The position numbers and the translations under genes were made by a program. Of a stretch of DNA of 41,296 nucleotides, positions 8,549 to 15,684 are shown one piece after another. The DNA is from Gammaproteobacteria bacterium (GTDB lineage Bacteria > Pseudomonadota > Gammaproteobacteria > Pseudomonadales > Azotimanducaceae): contig JABHYO010000030.1 of NCBI GenBank assembly GCA_018656865.1, positions 1 to 41,296 on the forward strand, given 5' to 3'. The stretch's first letter is position 1. Every line of letters begins with the position of its first letter. The notes below the pieces were generated by a model that worked only from the letters and a program-made list of their open reading frames with translations, was not told where the DNA came from and searched no databases.

Positions 8549-8900
8549 TCCGTGATCCAGTTTGAGCTGCTATTTCTGGTGAACGCTAATCTTACCTTAC
8601 TTCATGATTGTTCCGTCAGGACTCAGTTTGACTTCTCGTTTCTCCGTCGATTTCTGCGAGTACGATGTCGAGAAGAGTTTGCCTGCGACGTATTCTTCAT
8701 ACATGGCCCTGTAACTTCTTGATTCTGCTGAAGCTACTCTCAGGTGCTGAAAGTGCGTTGTTACTTCCTGTGTTGCAATAACTCAATCTTGCTCAATCAA
8801 TGAGATCGCTGAGTCATGGGCGGTTCGGCAGTTTCTCGATTTTGCGCGCCGCTAGTTGTTTTATTACGGGGTCGAACAAATAGATAATGCAGGCATGTGG
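8549..8900. other. non-coding stretch between the restriction operon and selC
   Basis: About 350 bases with no convincing gene. It should hold the promoter of the ATPase-methyltransferase operon and the 3' flank of selC. I see no integrase fragment, no strong terminator and no controller-protein gene. The short open frames on both strands here have neither a Shine-Dalgarno signal nor recognisable protein content. Confidence 0.5.
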
Positions 8901-8922
8901 TGGCGGAAGAGGTAGGAGTCGA
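8901..8922. repeat. selC 3' end, proximal direct repeat of the island
   Basis: This is the 22-base 3' terminal part of selC that is copied, with two mismatches and in direct orientation, at 3309-3330. The tRNA itself stays intact, as expected when an element integrates at a tRNA 3' end and restores it. Confidence 0.7.
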
Positions 8923-8994
8923 ACCCACCAAGCACTTTAACAGCACTTCAACGGCTTTGAAGGCCGCGCGCACCACCGGGTACAACGCTCTTCC
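8901..8994 (-). tRNA. selC: tRNA-Sec (anticodon UCA)
   Basis: Read on the minus strand, the 94 bases start GGAAGAGC and end CTCTTCCGCCA, with CCA encoded. The anticodon arm CGGC-CTTCAAA-GCCG gives anticodon UCA, which reads UGA. The long variable arm pairs AAGTGC with GTGCTT through a 7-base loop, and the T arm reads GTGGG-TTCGACT-CCTAC. Length, long extra arm and the G-G-A-A-G-A start closely match enterobacterial selC. The eighth acceptor pair, normally present in bacterial tRNA-Sec, looks non-canonical (C opposite C). SelA (31271-32671) would convert its seryl form to selenocysteinyl-tRNA and SelB (29400-31274) would deliver it. Its 3' end is the attachment site of the adjoining island. 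Confidence 0.94.
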
Positions 8995-9001
8995 GAGAGT
9001 G

Positions 9002-9030
9002 ATAATAGCAAAATTGGATGGGGGTGACAG
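9002..9030 (-). promoter_or_regulatory. sigma70-type promoter for selC
   Basis: On the minus strand, CTGTCA (9025-9030) and TATTAT (9002-9007) are separated by exactly 17 bases. The -10 is preceded by TGC (extended -10 form). Transcription would begin about 7 bases past the -10, at or within a base or two of the first base of selC (8994). So the tRNA would have almost no 5' leader. The -35 matches consensus at four of six positions. Confidence 0.55.
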
Positions 9031-9050
9031 GTCTCGAGATCTTTCCCTTC

Positions 9051-9083
9051 GGTCAAGATGACTCGGAGGAGGTCAAGATGACT
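9051..9083. repeat. tandem 13-bp direct repeat upstream of selC
   Basis: The 13 bases ggtcaagatgact occur at 9051-9063 and again at 9071-9083, a 20-bp period or about two helical turns, just upstream of the selC -35 box and next to the end of the PPOX gene. Spacing of this kind could suit a dimeric regulator, but it may also be chance duplication. Confidence 0.45.
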
Positions 9084-9090
9084 TTGTACA

Positions 9091-9594
9091 TCAGTCGGCG
9101 AATTTAGTGCCAGGCGCGTAGTAGCGCTGATGCCAGATGCCGTTACCGGGTTCACCTTTGGTCGGCATACGCCAGCTTTTGACTGTGCTGTTCTTTAGGG
9201 GCAAAGAATAGAGTGCGCGTTCCTGATCTTTGGTGTCCTGTACGTACGCTTCTGCGGCTTCCGGTGGCACATATCGCTTCGCAATCTGACGATACAGGTC
9301 GCGCCACTGATCGTCCTCACCGAGATCGTGTTGCAGCTGGGCCTCACCTTCAACAATGACCTTTCGGTAGGGCAAATTTTGTTCGTCGATACAAAGGGCG
9401 ACTCTCGAATCTTGTTTCAGGCAATCGAACCACTCTGATTGTGCCCTTGGTGTAAAGCAGATGGCGTCCTGGTGATAGATGAACCAAATCGGTGTGACAA
9501 GTGGGCTGCCGTCAGCTCTGACGCAGGCAATTCGCATGAGGATGCCGGGGGTCGAAAGAAAATCCTTCTGTTCGGCTTCTGTCAATCTTGGCAT
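9091..9594 (-). CDS. pyridoxamine 5'-phosphate oxidase-fold (PPOX class) flavin/F420-type protein
   Basis: This 167-residue protein has the split-barrel PPOX pattern. The N-terminal strand pair RIACVRADGSPLVTPIWFIYHQDAICFTP is followed by SRVALCIDEQNLPYRKVIVEGEAQL. Typical members bind FMN, F420 or heme-related cofactors and reduce or detoxify small molecules; the ligand cannot be assigned here. The ATG follows GGAG at good spacing. It lies 42 bases downstream of the diguanylate cyclase on the same strand and ends near selC. No signal peptide or membrane segment is present. Confidence 0.82.
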   Translation of the reverse strand: MPRLTEAEQKDFLSTPGILMRIACVRADGSPLVTPIWFIYHQDAICFTPRAQSEWFDCLKQDSRVALCIDEQNLPYRKVIVEGEAQLQHDLGEDDQWRDLYRQIAKRYVPPEAAEAYVQDTKDQERALYSLPLKNSTVKSWRMPTKGEPGNGIWHQRYYAPGTKFAD

Positions 9595-9636
9595 TACGTT
9601 GTCTCCACTGAGTCCGGATTGCTGTAGTGGTAGAAC

Positions 9637-10821
9637 TTAGAGGTTGGGGTTTTCGTCGTCAGCCTTGGCCTTGTTAATAACCGAAAGGGCAATGCTGATG
9701 CGGTTTCTACCGGTCTCTTTAGCTTCGTAGAGAGCCTGATCAGTTTCCATAACGAAGGTGTCGGCAGTTGAGCCTCGGGTCGGCTGGATGACATTCAGTC
9801 CGATACTGACGGTCAGAAAACCGTTTTTGCTGTTCCGGTGGGGTATCCGCGCACCTAGCAATTCTTCCATGATGGCGTTGGCAACCTGCTGGCTACCTTC
9901 GAGTTCAGTAGCAGGCATCAGCACAGCAAATTCTTCACCACCGATCCGGGCACAAAGGTCAGTGCTTCGAGAGGCGACTTTCAGGAAGAGCTCGCCAAGT
10001 TTTCTCAGTGCAATGTCACCCTGGGGATGACCATAGTAGTCATTATAGTTTTTGAAATAGTCGACATCGAGAACCAGCAGGCCGATTGATTGTTTGGAAC
10101 GAATCGATTGCTGCCAGATATCGTGCAGGCTTTCATCGAAGCCCCGCCGGTTGGCGAGTGAGGTTAGTGCATCGGTTCTCGATTCCGTCTGCATCTGGAA
10201 GCGCAGCTTCAATCCTTCTAGAAAAACGTTGGTTAGCCGATTGACAGAAAAGTAAAGCAGGCCGGAATAAAATATCAGCAAGGTAGCCAGGAGTAGTTCC
10301 AGCTGACTGCCACCAAGACAAAGCTGAATCACCGCAGGAATCGTGATTGGCAGACAGTAGATATAAAAGGAATTGCGATGCAGCGCCAGCATGATGCCAC
10401 CAGCGGCGACAATTCCAGCGAGTAGGGCGATCAGAAACGATCGATAGCCAATATCGTCTGGCCAGATCGCAAAAACTGAAGCGCCCCAGATGGAAGTTTG
10501 AATGAAGGCGAGAGCAGCCAGCATGTTGGCCCATTTGCTGATGGCACCAATTTCCGCATCCATGATGCGCCTCTCAACGAAGGTGGTCACAGCCACGCGG
10601 ATTGCGGCCATAACGAGGATACTGCCACCCCAGATTAACAACGGGCTTAGGGCGACCGACTCGTAAAGGGCAAAGATGATAAATGTGACAGCTACGAAGT
10701 GGCCAAGTGCAGCACTGGGCATGGAACGGTATAAGAGGGTTAGCGACTCAATCAGAATCTGTCGATTGACTTCAATATCCGTCTGCGCCTGGGACGTTAA
10801 ACTTGTGACCTGGTCAGTCAT
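9637..10821 (-). CDS. membrane-bound diguanylate cyclase (GGDEF domain)
   Basis: This 394-residue protein has about six hydrophobic helices between residues 35 and 195, acting as a membrane sensor of unknown ligand. A C-terminal GGDEF domain runs from about 210 to 380. The active-site motif is GGEEF (294-298). The inhibitory I-site RSTD (285-288) lies five residues upstream, so product feedback is expected. The metal-binding region LLVLDVDYFKNYND is intact. It should make cyclic di-GMP from two GTP. The ATG has GGGAGAGG immediately upstream. The PilZ-type protein at 35772-36338 is a possible c-di-GMP partner but is not linked to it. Confidence 0.92.
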   Translation of the reverse strand: MTDQVTSLTSQAQTDIEVNRQILIESLTLLYRSMPSAALGHFVAVTFIIFALYESVALSPLLIWGGSILVMAAIRVAVTTFVERRIMDAEIGAISKWANMLAALAFIQTSIWGASVFAIWPDDIGYRSFLIALLAGIVAAGGIMLALHRNSFYIYCLPITIPAVIQLCLGGSQLELLLATLLIFYSGLLYFSVNRLTNVFLEGLKLRFQMQTESRTDALTSLANRRGFDESLHDIWQQSIRSKQSIGLLVLDVDYFKNYNDYYGHPQGDIALRKLGELFLKVASRSTDLCARIGGEEFAVLMPATELEGSQQVANAIMEELLGARIPHRNSKNGFLTVSIGLNVIQPTRGSTADTFVMETDQALYEAKETGRNRISIALSVINKAKADDENPNL

Positions 10822-10956
10822 TGACCTCTCCCTGTGCCTTCAAGTGTTCATACATGCCAACATCCTTGGCTTGCAGTCTGTTGATGGTGGTGTTGTTCGT
10901 GCTCCCACGCGAGTTTGCGTCTAAGCAACAAATGCGAAGCTGGTGAAGGTCACTAT

Positions 10957-11391
10957 TCATGAATCCTCCGGTCCAACGGAATTGCCAGGAAAATCACCGT
11001 TTTGCTCCAGGGAAATCAGGTCAGCCTTACGACGGCTTGCCAGAATACGGCGGTCTGGTACGATCGCGCCCGGGCGCGGTGCACGCCGGTAACTAATTCG
11101 GCGGATCTTCTTTCGCTGCTCTTTAAAATTGGGACCCTTCGCTTCTTCATCAGGGACAAGCTCGATATAAGTTTCACAGCCAACCTCCGCCAACTTGACG
11201 GCAAAATCCATGGCCTTGGTTTCCGGCATGTTAGTTTTTAGCGTGATTTCATGACCGTTGAAAATGCGCTCAACTTTGTTGGGGGCAAGGCGAAATACCT
11301 TGCCGAAACGAAGTTTCGTTTTGTCGAGCGGGAAATCACCGGTCAGGTTTCCGGCGAAAACAACCCGATAGAGTTCTTCCGGTTCAGTCAT
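10957..11391 (-). CDS. uncharacterised protein with an N-terminal 'YRVVFxG' domain
   Basis: A 144-residue protein. The first 75 residues (YRVVFAGNLTGDFP ... RIFNGHEITLKTNMP ... KLAEVGCETYIEL) match a small alpha/beta module often seen at the start of gammaproteobacterial membrane or zinc-ribbon proteins. It has no assigned function that I know of. The remainder is basic and probably disordered (RKKIRRISYRRAPRPGA), ending in an acidic tail. I chose the ATG at 11391, because the frame can be extended nine codons only to a TTG with no ribosome-binding site. It lies between the diguanylate cyclase and the short asparaginase-like gene, same strand. Confidence 0.6.
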   Translation of the reverse strand: MTEPEELYRVVFAGNLTGDFPLDKTKLRFGKVFRLAPNKVERIFNGHEITLKTNMPETKAMDFAVKLAEVGCETYIELVPDEEAKGPNFKEQRKKIRRISYRRAPRPGAIVPDRRILASRRKADLISLEQNGDFPGNSVGPEDS

Positions 11392-11445
11392 CGTGAGCTT
11401 GTTTTTTTCGAGCCACAACTATAAAGCTTCTTCGCCCAGGGTTCA

Positions 11446-11943
11446 TTAGGATTTGCTCTCAAATCGGTTCAATTTTCGGTTTTTAACGACTGTTTTTGCA
11501 GGGAAAACAGTCCCGTTCATCGCGATGTAGACGCCAGGGTCTAAAGTTTGCACGGCAGCAAAAGCCATACCGACGTTAAAAGATGCATCGGTCATGGCGA
11601 AACGCGCAGGGGAGAGCGAACCCGTCATGACAATCGTCTTGTCGATGATATCGTCTAGATATCTCGCGGTTTCCGTCATCGTGTCGGTACCGTGGGTAAT
11701 GACCACTTTCCTGGCATGGCTATCGGAGACAGTATCCCTGATTAATAGTCGATCGGCCTCGGTCAAATCCAGAGAGTCTTTTTCAAGCAGCGCCTCAATG
11801 CGGTAGGGGTTTGTGACATGTGCTTCTCGCAGCAGGCTGTCGACGATACTGCGGCCGACCTGGTAGTCACTCAACTGATCGAAATAGACCTTGTCGATGG
11901 TGCCACCGGTCGTCACTATCAGGATCTCATTCACTTCAGACAC
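11446..11943 (-). CDS. short asparaginase-domain protein (N-terminal domain only)
   Basis: About 165 residues corresponding to the N-terminal half of L-asparaginases. Both catalytic threonine signatures are present: TTGGTIDK near the start and THGTDTMTETARYL in the middle, followed by IVMTGSLSPA. Classical enzymes are near 330 residues, so the C-terminal domain is missing, but the frame is clean and ends in a basic tail. Free-standing single-domain proteins of this size occur in proteobacteria, so I treat it as a gene rather than a fragment. The start is uncertain. The frame opens at a TTG (11952), with GTG codons at 11943 and 11934; I take 11943. It begins just after the alpha-hydroxy-acid dehydrogenase, same strand. 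Confidence 0.7.
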   Translation of the reverse strand: MSEVNEILIVTTGGTIDKVYFDQLSDYQVGRSIVDSLLREAHVTNPYRIEALLEKDSLDLTEADRLLIRDTVSDSHARKVVITHGTDTMTETARYLDDIIDKTIVMTGSLSPARFAMTDASFNVGMAFAAVQTLDPGVYIAMNGTVFPAKTVVKNRKLNRFESKS

Positions 11944-11974
11944 TTTATACAATTACCTTGTAACTATTTGAATA

Positions 11975-13108
11975 TTAAACGATTACACCTGGTGATACGT
12001 CGTTGATATCACGTAGTCCACAGAAGGCCATGGTGAGATCCAGTTCATTGCTGAGAATCTCGAGACATTGGCTGACGCCTGCTTCTCCCAGAGCGCCAAG
12101 GCCATACTGATAGGCCCGTCCGATCATAGTTCCCTTGGCACCCAGTGCCAAAGCTTTAAAAATATCCTGCCCGGAGCGAATGCCGCCATCCATCCAGACC
12201 TCAGTTCTTTGCCCGACTTCGCTGACGATGTCAGCCAGGATATCGATGGTTGCTGGTGCGCCGTCCAGTTGCCGGCCACCATGATTAGAAACGACGATGG
12301 CATCTGCGCCGTGTCTCGCCGCGAGGTCTGCATCTTCACAATCCATGATGCCTTTAATCACCAGGGGCCCCTGCCAGATATCCTTGACCCAGGCGACGTC
12401 ATCCCAGGAAAGCGCAGGTTCAAGTTGTTCAGCAGACCATTCGCTGAGGGTCGATAGTTTTTCGACCCCCTCGACGTGGCCGACGACATTGCTGAAGGTT
12501 CGCCGCTTTGCTCCAAGCATGCGAAAGGCCCAGCCCGGATGCATGGCAATGTTGATGAGGTTCTTGGGGGTTAGCTTTGGTGGTGTCGACAGACCATTTT
12601 TCAAATCCTTGTGTCTTTGACCCATGATCTGCAGATCGGCGGTGAGCACCAGCGCTGAACATTGTGCCGCCTTTGCCCGCAGTATCAATCGCCTGATGAA
12701 ATCGCGGTCTTTCATCATATAAAGCTGAAACCAGAAGGGGGCTTGTGTTGCGGCGGCAACATCCTCAATGGAACAGATACTCATGGTTGACAGACAAAAA
12801 GGTACTCCAAATTTTTCCGCTGCCCTGGCCGCATGTAATTCGCCATTGGCCCACTGCATACCCGAGAGGCCAACTGGTGCCAGTGATACCGGCATGGAAA
12901 CTTCTTGTCCGAGCATGGTTGTCTTCAGACTGCGGTTCGTCAGATCTACCAGAACACGTTGACGAAGCTCGTGCTTTTCAAAAGCGGATTCATTCTTCCG
13001 ATAGGTGCTTTCTGACCAGGAACCGGAATCGACATAGTCATAGAACATACGGGGTGCACGTCGCTCATGCAGGCGTCTTAAATCTTCAATGCAGGTAATG
13101 ACTGTCAC
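11975..13108 (-). CDS. FMN-dependent alpha-hydroxy-acid dehydrogenase (L-lactate dehydrogenase LldD-like)
   Basis: This 377-residue TIM-barrel flavoprotein has the family signature SNHGGRQLDGAPA, holding the catalytic His and the Arg that binds the substrate carboxylate. FMN-binding segments are also present (PVGLSGMQWANGE, STMSICSIEDVA, WMDGGIRSGQDIFKALALGA). The N-terminal sequence DLRRLHERRAPRMFYDYVDSG is typical of LldD and mandelate dehydrogenase relatives. It oxidises a 2-hydroxy acid to the 2-keto acid, passing electrons to the respiratory chain in membrane-associated members. L-lactate is the default guess, but mandelate or glycolate-type substrates cannot be excluded. It follows the RlmI-like methyltransferase by 11 bases. 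Confidence 0.9.
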   Translation of the reverse strand: MTVITCIEDLRRLHERRAPRMFYDYVDSGSWSESTYRKNESAFEKHELRQRVLVDLTNRSLKTTMLGQEVSMPVSLAPVGLSGMQWANGELHAARAAEKFGVPFCLSTMSICSIEDVAAATQAPFWFQLYMMKDRDFIRRLILRAKAAQCSALVLTADLQIMGQRHKDLKNGLSTPPKLTPKNLINIAMHPGWAFRMLGAKRRTFSNVVGHVEGVEKLSTLSEWSAEQLEPALSWDDVAWVKDIWQGPLVIKGIMDCEDADLAARHGADAIVVSNHGGRQLDGAPATIDILADIVSEVGQRTEVWMDGGIRSGQDIFKALALGAKGTMIGRAYQYGLGALGEAGVSQCLEILSNELDLTMAFCGLRDINDVSPGVIV

Positions 13109-13119
13109 GGTAGTCTCTG

Positions 13120-14025
13120 TTAGGTGGAGGTGAAATGATAAATCTTGAGTGCCCGCTCTGGAAACCTGTCAGCGAACTCAGGGGCAACCGGCATCATTGA
13201 GATGAAGCGGCATTTGGGCGCATAGCGCTGAAACTGGTTGAGCAAAAAATCCTCATTCAGATAGGGGCTGTTAACGGTGGCGATGATATCGGCACTTTGA
13301 TTGGCTAACTGGCCCAGCTTCTTCAGTACGGCGCCATAGTTCTTTTCAGCATCGAAACTCCCGCGTTGGCGACTGGGTGGATCGATGATGATGGTGTCGT
13401 AACGACCGAACTGTTTGATCCTGCCCCAGGAGCGAAACATGTTGTGTGGAATCGATTTAACGGAACGCGGATCCTGGCCGTTTAACTCGTGATTTCTGAT
13501 TCCCCAGCTGATGCTGGGCTTGCTCATGTCGACATTGACGGCTTGCGTTGCACCACCGGCAAGGGCGGCAACGGAGAGCGAACAGGTATAAGCAAAAAGA
13601 TTGAGTATGTTCCGGTTTTCCGAATTCTCTTGTAGCCAGGTTCTTAGTGGTGCCATGTCAAGAAAGAGTCCGGCATTCTGATTAACGCCAGGTTGTACTT
13701 CGAATTTCAGGCCACCCTCGGTAACGATGCATCGGTTGATGGTTTCACCATGAAGGCAGATGCTGGGTGTGCCTTTGCGTTTACGGTGTTGAATAAGTAC
13801 ACACTCGATCTGGGCCAGGCGGTCCTGGCTGAGTATTGCGGACTTAAGTGATTCTGGATCGTCAATTATGTCGTAGGCGGTAATAAGCAGAACGGGAGGG
13901 TACCAGTCGACAGTCAGGTGCTCCAGCCCTGGATAGCATTGGCCGCGACCATGGAAGACCCGTCTCGCATCGTTTTGCACCTCAGCAAAAAAGTCAGAGG
14001 CAATGTCGGTGAGTTGCTGGTACAT
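13120..14025 (-). CDS. class I SAM-dependent methyltransferase, RlmI/RlmK-like
   Basis: This 301-residue protein has a Rossmann methyltransferase core. Motif I is in ILNLFAYTCSLSVAALAGGA, followed by AVNVDMSKPSISWG at the end of strand 2 and motif IV DTIIIDPPSRQRGSF. This arrangement matches the SAM-dependent family that includes the 23S rRNA methyltransferases RlmI and RlmK. The N-terminal half is shorter than in RlmI and I see no complete PUA domain, so the target RNA is unknown. It starts seven bases before the end of the FecR-domain gene and ends 11 bases before the lldD-like gene. Confidence 0.8.
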   Translation of the reverse strand: MYQQLTDIASDFFAEVQNDARRVFHGRGQCYPGLEHLTVDWYPPVLLITAYDIIDDPESLKSAILSQDRLAQIECVLIQHRKRKGTPSICLHGETINRCIVTEGGLKFEVQPGVNQNAGLFLDMAPLRTWLQENSENRNILNLFAYTCSLSVAALAGGATQAVNVDMSKPSISWGIRNHELNGQDPRSVKSIPHNMFRSWGRIKQFGRYDTIIIDPPSRQRGSFDAEKNYGAVLKKLGQLANQSADIIATVNSPYLNEDFLLNQFQRYAPKCRFISMMPVAPEFADRFPERALKIYHFTST

Positions 14026-14031
14026 GTTCGA

Positions 14032-14745
14032 TCAGAAATAACTGCTTCTGGTGCGCGGAACCCCTTTCGGCACAACATAAGGCGTGGTTCTGCCGACCAG
14101 TGTTTCGATCAGGAGTAGCTCCTGATCATCATGGTTCTTAAATGGGGCAGACAGGATGCGTGGATTGTTTCCACCGGTGATGTATTTTGGTGCGTCGTGA
14201 TGTTTCGTGACCACGGTTTCGTTGATACCGGGATCAGCGGCGCTCTGCAGCTCGGTCGAACCATAGCAGACACAGACATAGGACTCCTCTGGGTCAGCTT
14301 CTATGTAGACGCCGGTGCCACGGATACCAATAATGGCGGTTGGGGTTGAGATCCGGGTGCGGCGTGAAGCGAATACCGACAGGGCCTTACCACGGCTAAG
14401 GGTGAAGGCGGTGGGTATGATGCCAGCCGAAACCTTGCTTATTGGCAGTGTCATTTTGCTGTTGCTGCGCAGAATGAAGGCGTCTTTTTCAACGACGAAT
14501 ATCACGAAGCTTTTTCGGCCCGTTTCAACAATATCACCTGCGTTTATGGGAGAGGTCAGTGTTGCGGTCGCACCGTTGACCCTGACGTCACCCTTCAGAC
14601 GATAGATCGATTGCCCGGGCGGCAGCCTTGACGGCAGTCTGCTCAGGGTTGCGCTGTGTGCAGGCAGGGTTGCCAGGGAGCCTGTTGCGAGCAGGTAAAG
14701 TAAGAATTGCCTGCGAGATTCGTCGAGATCAGATATCCTTGGCAT
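14032..14745 (-). CDS. FecR-domain periplasmic protein with a Tat-like signal
   Basis: A 237-residue protein. The N-terminus has SRRQFLLYLLATGSLATLPAHSA, a twin-arginine motif followed by a hydrophobic stretch and an Ala-x-Ala-like site, suggesting Tat export. A FecR domain follows (IYRLKGDVRVNG ... GDIVETGRKSFVIFVV ... STPTAIIGIRGTGVYIE), the beta-sandwich seen in cell-surface signalling proteins. No anti-sigma cytoplasmic part or TM anchor is visible, so it is not a classical FecR. I used the ATG at 14745; a GTG lies two codons earlier. It is divergent from the barrel gene with only about 30 bp between, implying shared control. Confidence 0.8.
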   Translation of the reverse strand: MPRISDLDESRRQFLLYLLATGSLATLPAHSATLSRLPSRLPPGQSIYRLKGDVRVNGATATLTSPINAGDIVETGRKSFVIFVVEKDAFILRSNSKMTLPISKVSAGIIPTAFTLSRGKALSVFASRRTRISTPTAIIGIRGTGVYIEADPEESYVCVCYGSTELQSAADPGINETVVTKHHDAPKYITGGNNPRILSAPFKNHDDQELLLIETLVGRTTPYVVPKGVPRTRSSYF

Positions 14746-14775
14746 ATTCACTTCTCGTCGTTGATGGGTCTAGGT

Positions 14776-15684
14776 ATGAAAAAGCCGATGAGCCTGCTCA
14801 TCATCTGTGCGATATCGATGAGCGCTCTGTCATCTACCGCACGGGCTGATGCATACGGGTCAGGTTGGTATGGCGAACTGCAAGCCTCGTATGGGCACGA
14901 GGATAACATAACCCGCACGTACCATAGCGATGAACTCAGTGATGAGATCGCCTCGGTCAGTATTGGCGGAGGCTATTCCCGCAAGATTCGCGATAACTCC
15001 CAACTCATTCTATCTGCTTACCTGATCTACAACCGCCACAGGGACTGGGAAGCGTTGAATTCCTTTGGTGTCTCGTTGGGATTGGATTACACCATCCAGC
15101 CCCGAATGTCTTACAACGCGCCCTGGTACAACATCAAGCTGACGGCAACTAATCTCGAATACAAAGACAGCAATCCAAGAGAAGGCGTGCTCGTCAACGC
15201 TGATCTTTCGGTCAACAAGCGGCTGACCACTGCTCTTACCGGACATTTGGGTTACCGCTACAAAGATCTTATCTTTGTGGGCAAGAGCGATGCCGAGGAA
15301 AAGAACGACACCGCATTCGATACTGATTCCCAGGAGATTTATCTGGGCCTGGACTACGCTATTGGCATTTCCGTTTATTTCTTTGGAGAGTATGCGTATC
15401 GCCATGGCGATGTTAGATCGACCGTGTCAGGGGGGCTTGCGACGGGCGATAAGTACGATGCAGAAACGATCGATAACGTATTCGATCCACCCTGTACCAG
15501 GCGCTGTAACTGGAGCTATGCATACCGGCAGAAGGGCGATACTCAGTTGGCCACGCTTGGCGTGGCGTTTCCGGTTAAGAAGGTATATGTGGATGTGGCA
15601 GCGAGCTACTTTGAAGCGAAAGGTGACAATGGCAAAACCTATGAAGACTGGTTGATCAAGCTTGGGCTGTTATGGAATTTCTAA
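14776..15684 (+). CDS. outer-membrane beta-barrel protein
   Basis: A 302-residue exported protein. The signal peptide MKKPMSLLIICAISMSALSS ends near STARADA. The rest is a series of alternating amphipathic strands (ASVSIGGGYSRKI, LILSAYLIYNR, GVSLGLDYTI, EIYLGLDYAIGISVYFFGEY), and the chain ends in aromatic Phe (KLGLLWNF), the usual barrel C-terminus. A CTRRC pair near residue 240 may form a loop disulphide. I chose the ATG at 14776 because it begins the signal peptide; an ATG four codons earlier is possible. The stop overlaps the next gene's ATG by one base (TAATG). Probable partner of the secreted repeat protein, but its pore or surface role is not known. Confidence 0.8.
   Translation: MKKPMSLLIICAISMSALSSTARADAYGSGWYGELQASYGHEDNITRTYHSDELSDEIASVSIGGGYSRKIRDNSQLILSAYLIYNRHRDWEALNSFGVSLGLDYTIQPRMSYNAPWYNIKLTATNLEYKDSNPREGVLVNADLSVNKRLTTALTGHLGYRYKDLIFVGKSDAEEKNDTAFDTDSQEIYLGLDYAIGISVYFFGEYAYRHGDVRSTVSGGLATGDKYDAETIDNVFDPPCTRRCNWSYAYRQKGDTQLATLGVAFPVKKVYVDVAASYFEAKGDNGKTYEDWLIKLGLLWNF

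Larger units (their letters stand above)
3309..8922. mobile_element. selC-anchored genomic island carrying a restriction-modification system, no integrase
   Basis: The segment is bounded by the 3' end of selC on one side and an imperfect 22-bp copy of it on the other, the normal footprint of insertion at a tRNA 3' end. The content between is accessory: an uncharacterised membrane protein, a 40-residue ORF, an uncharacterised 205-residue protein, a DNA methyltransferase and a GHKL ATPase-nuclease. The DNA is visibly more AT-rich than the flanks. I find no integrase, recombinase or excisionase inside it, so it is either a remnant or an element moved by an integrase supplied elsewhere. selC is a well-known island target in enterobacteria. 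Confidence 0.62.

Noticed and set aside
8510-8722. 70-codon frame upstream of the ATPase-nuclease
   Set aside because: Begins inside the ATPase gene on the opposite strand, has no ribosome-binding site and no family resemblance.
3225-8900. Integrase or transposase in the island
   Set aside because: Looked for in all frames; none of the proteins shows recombinase signatures.
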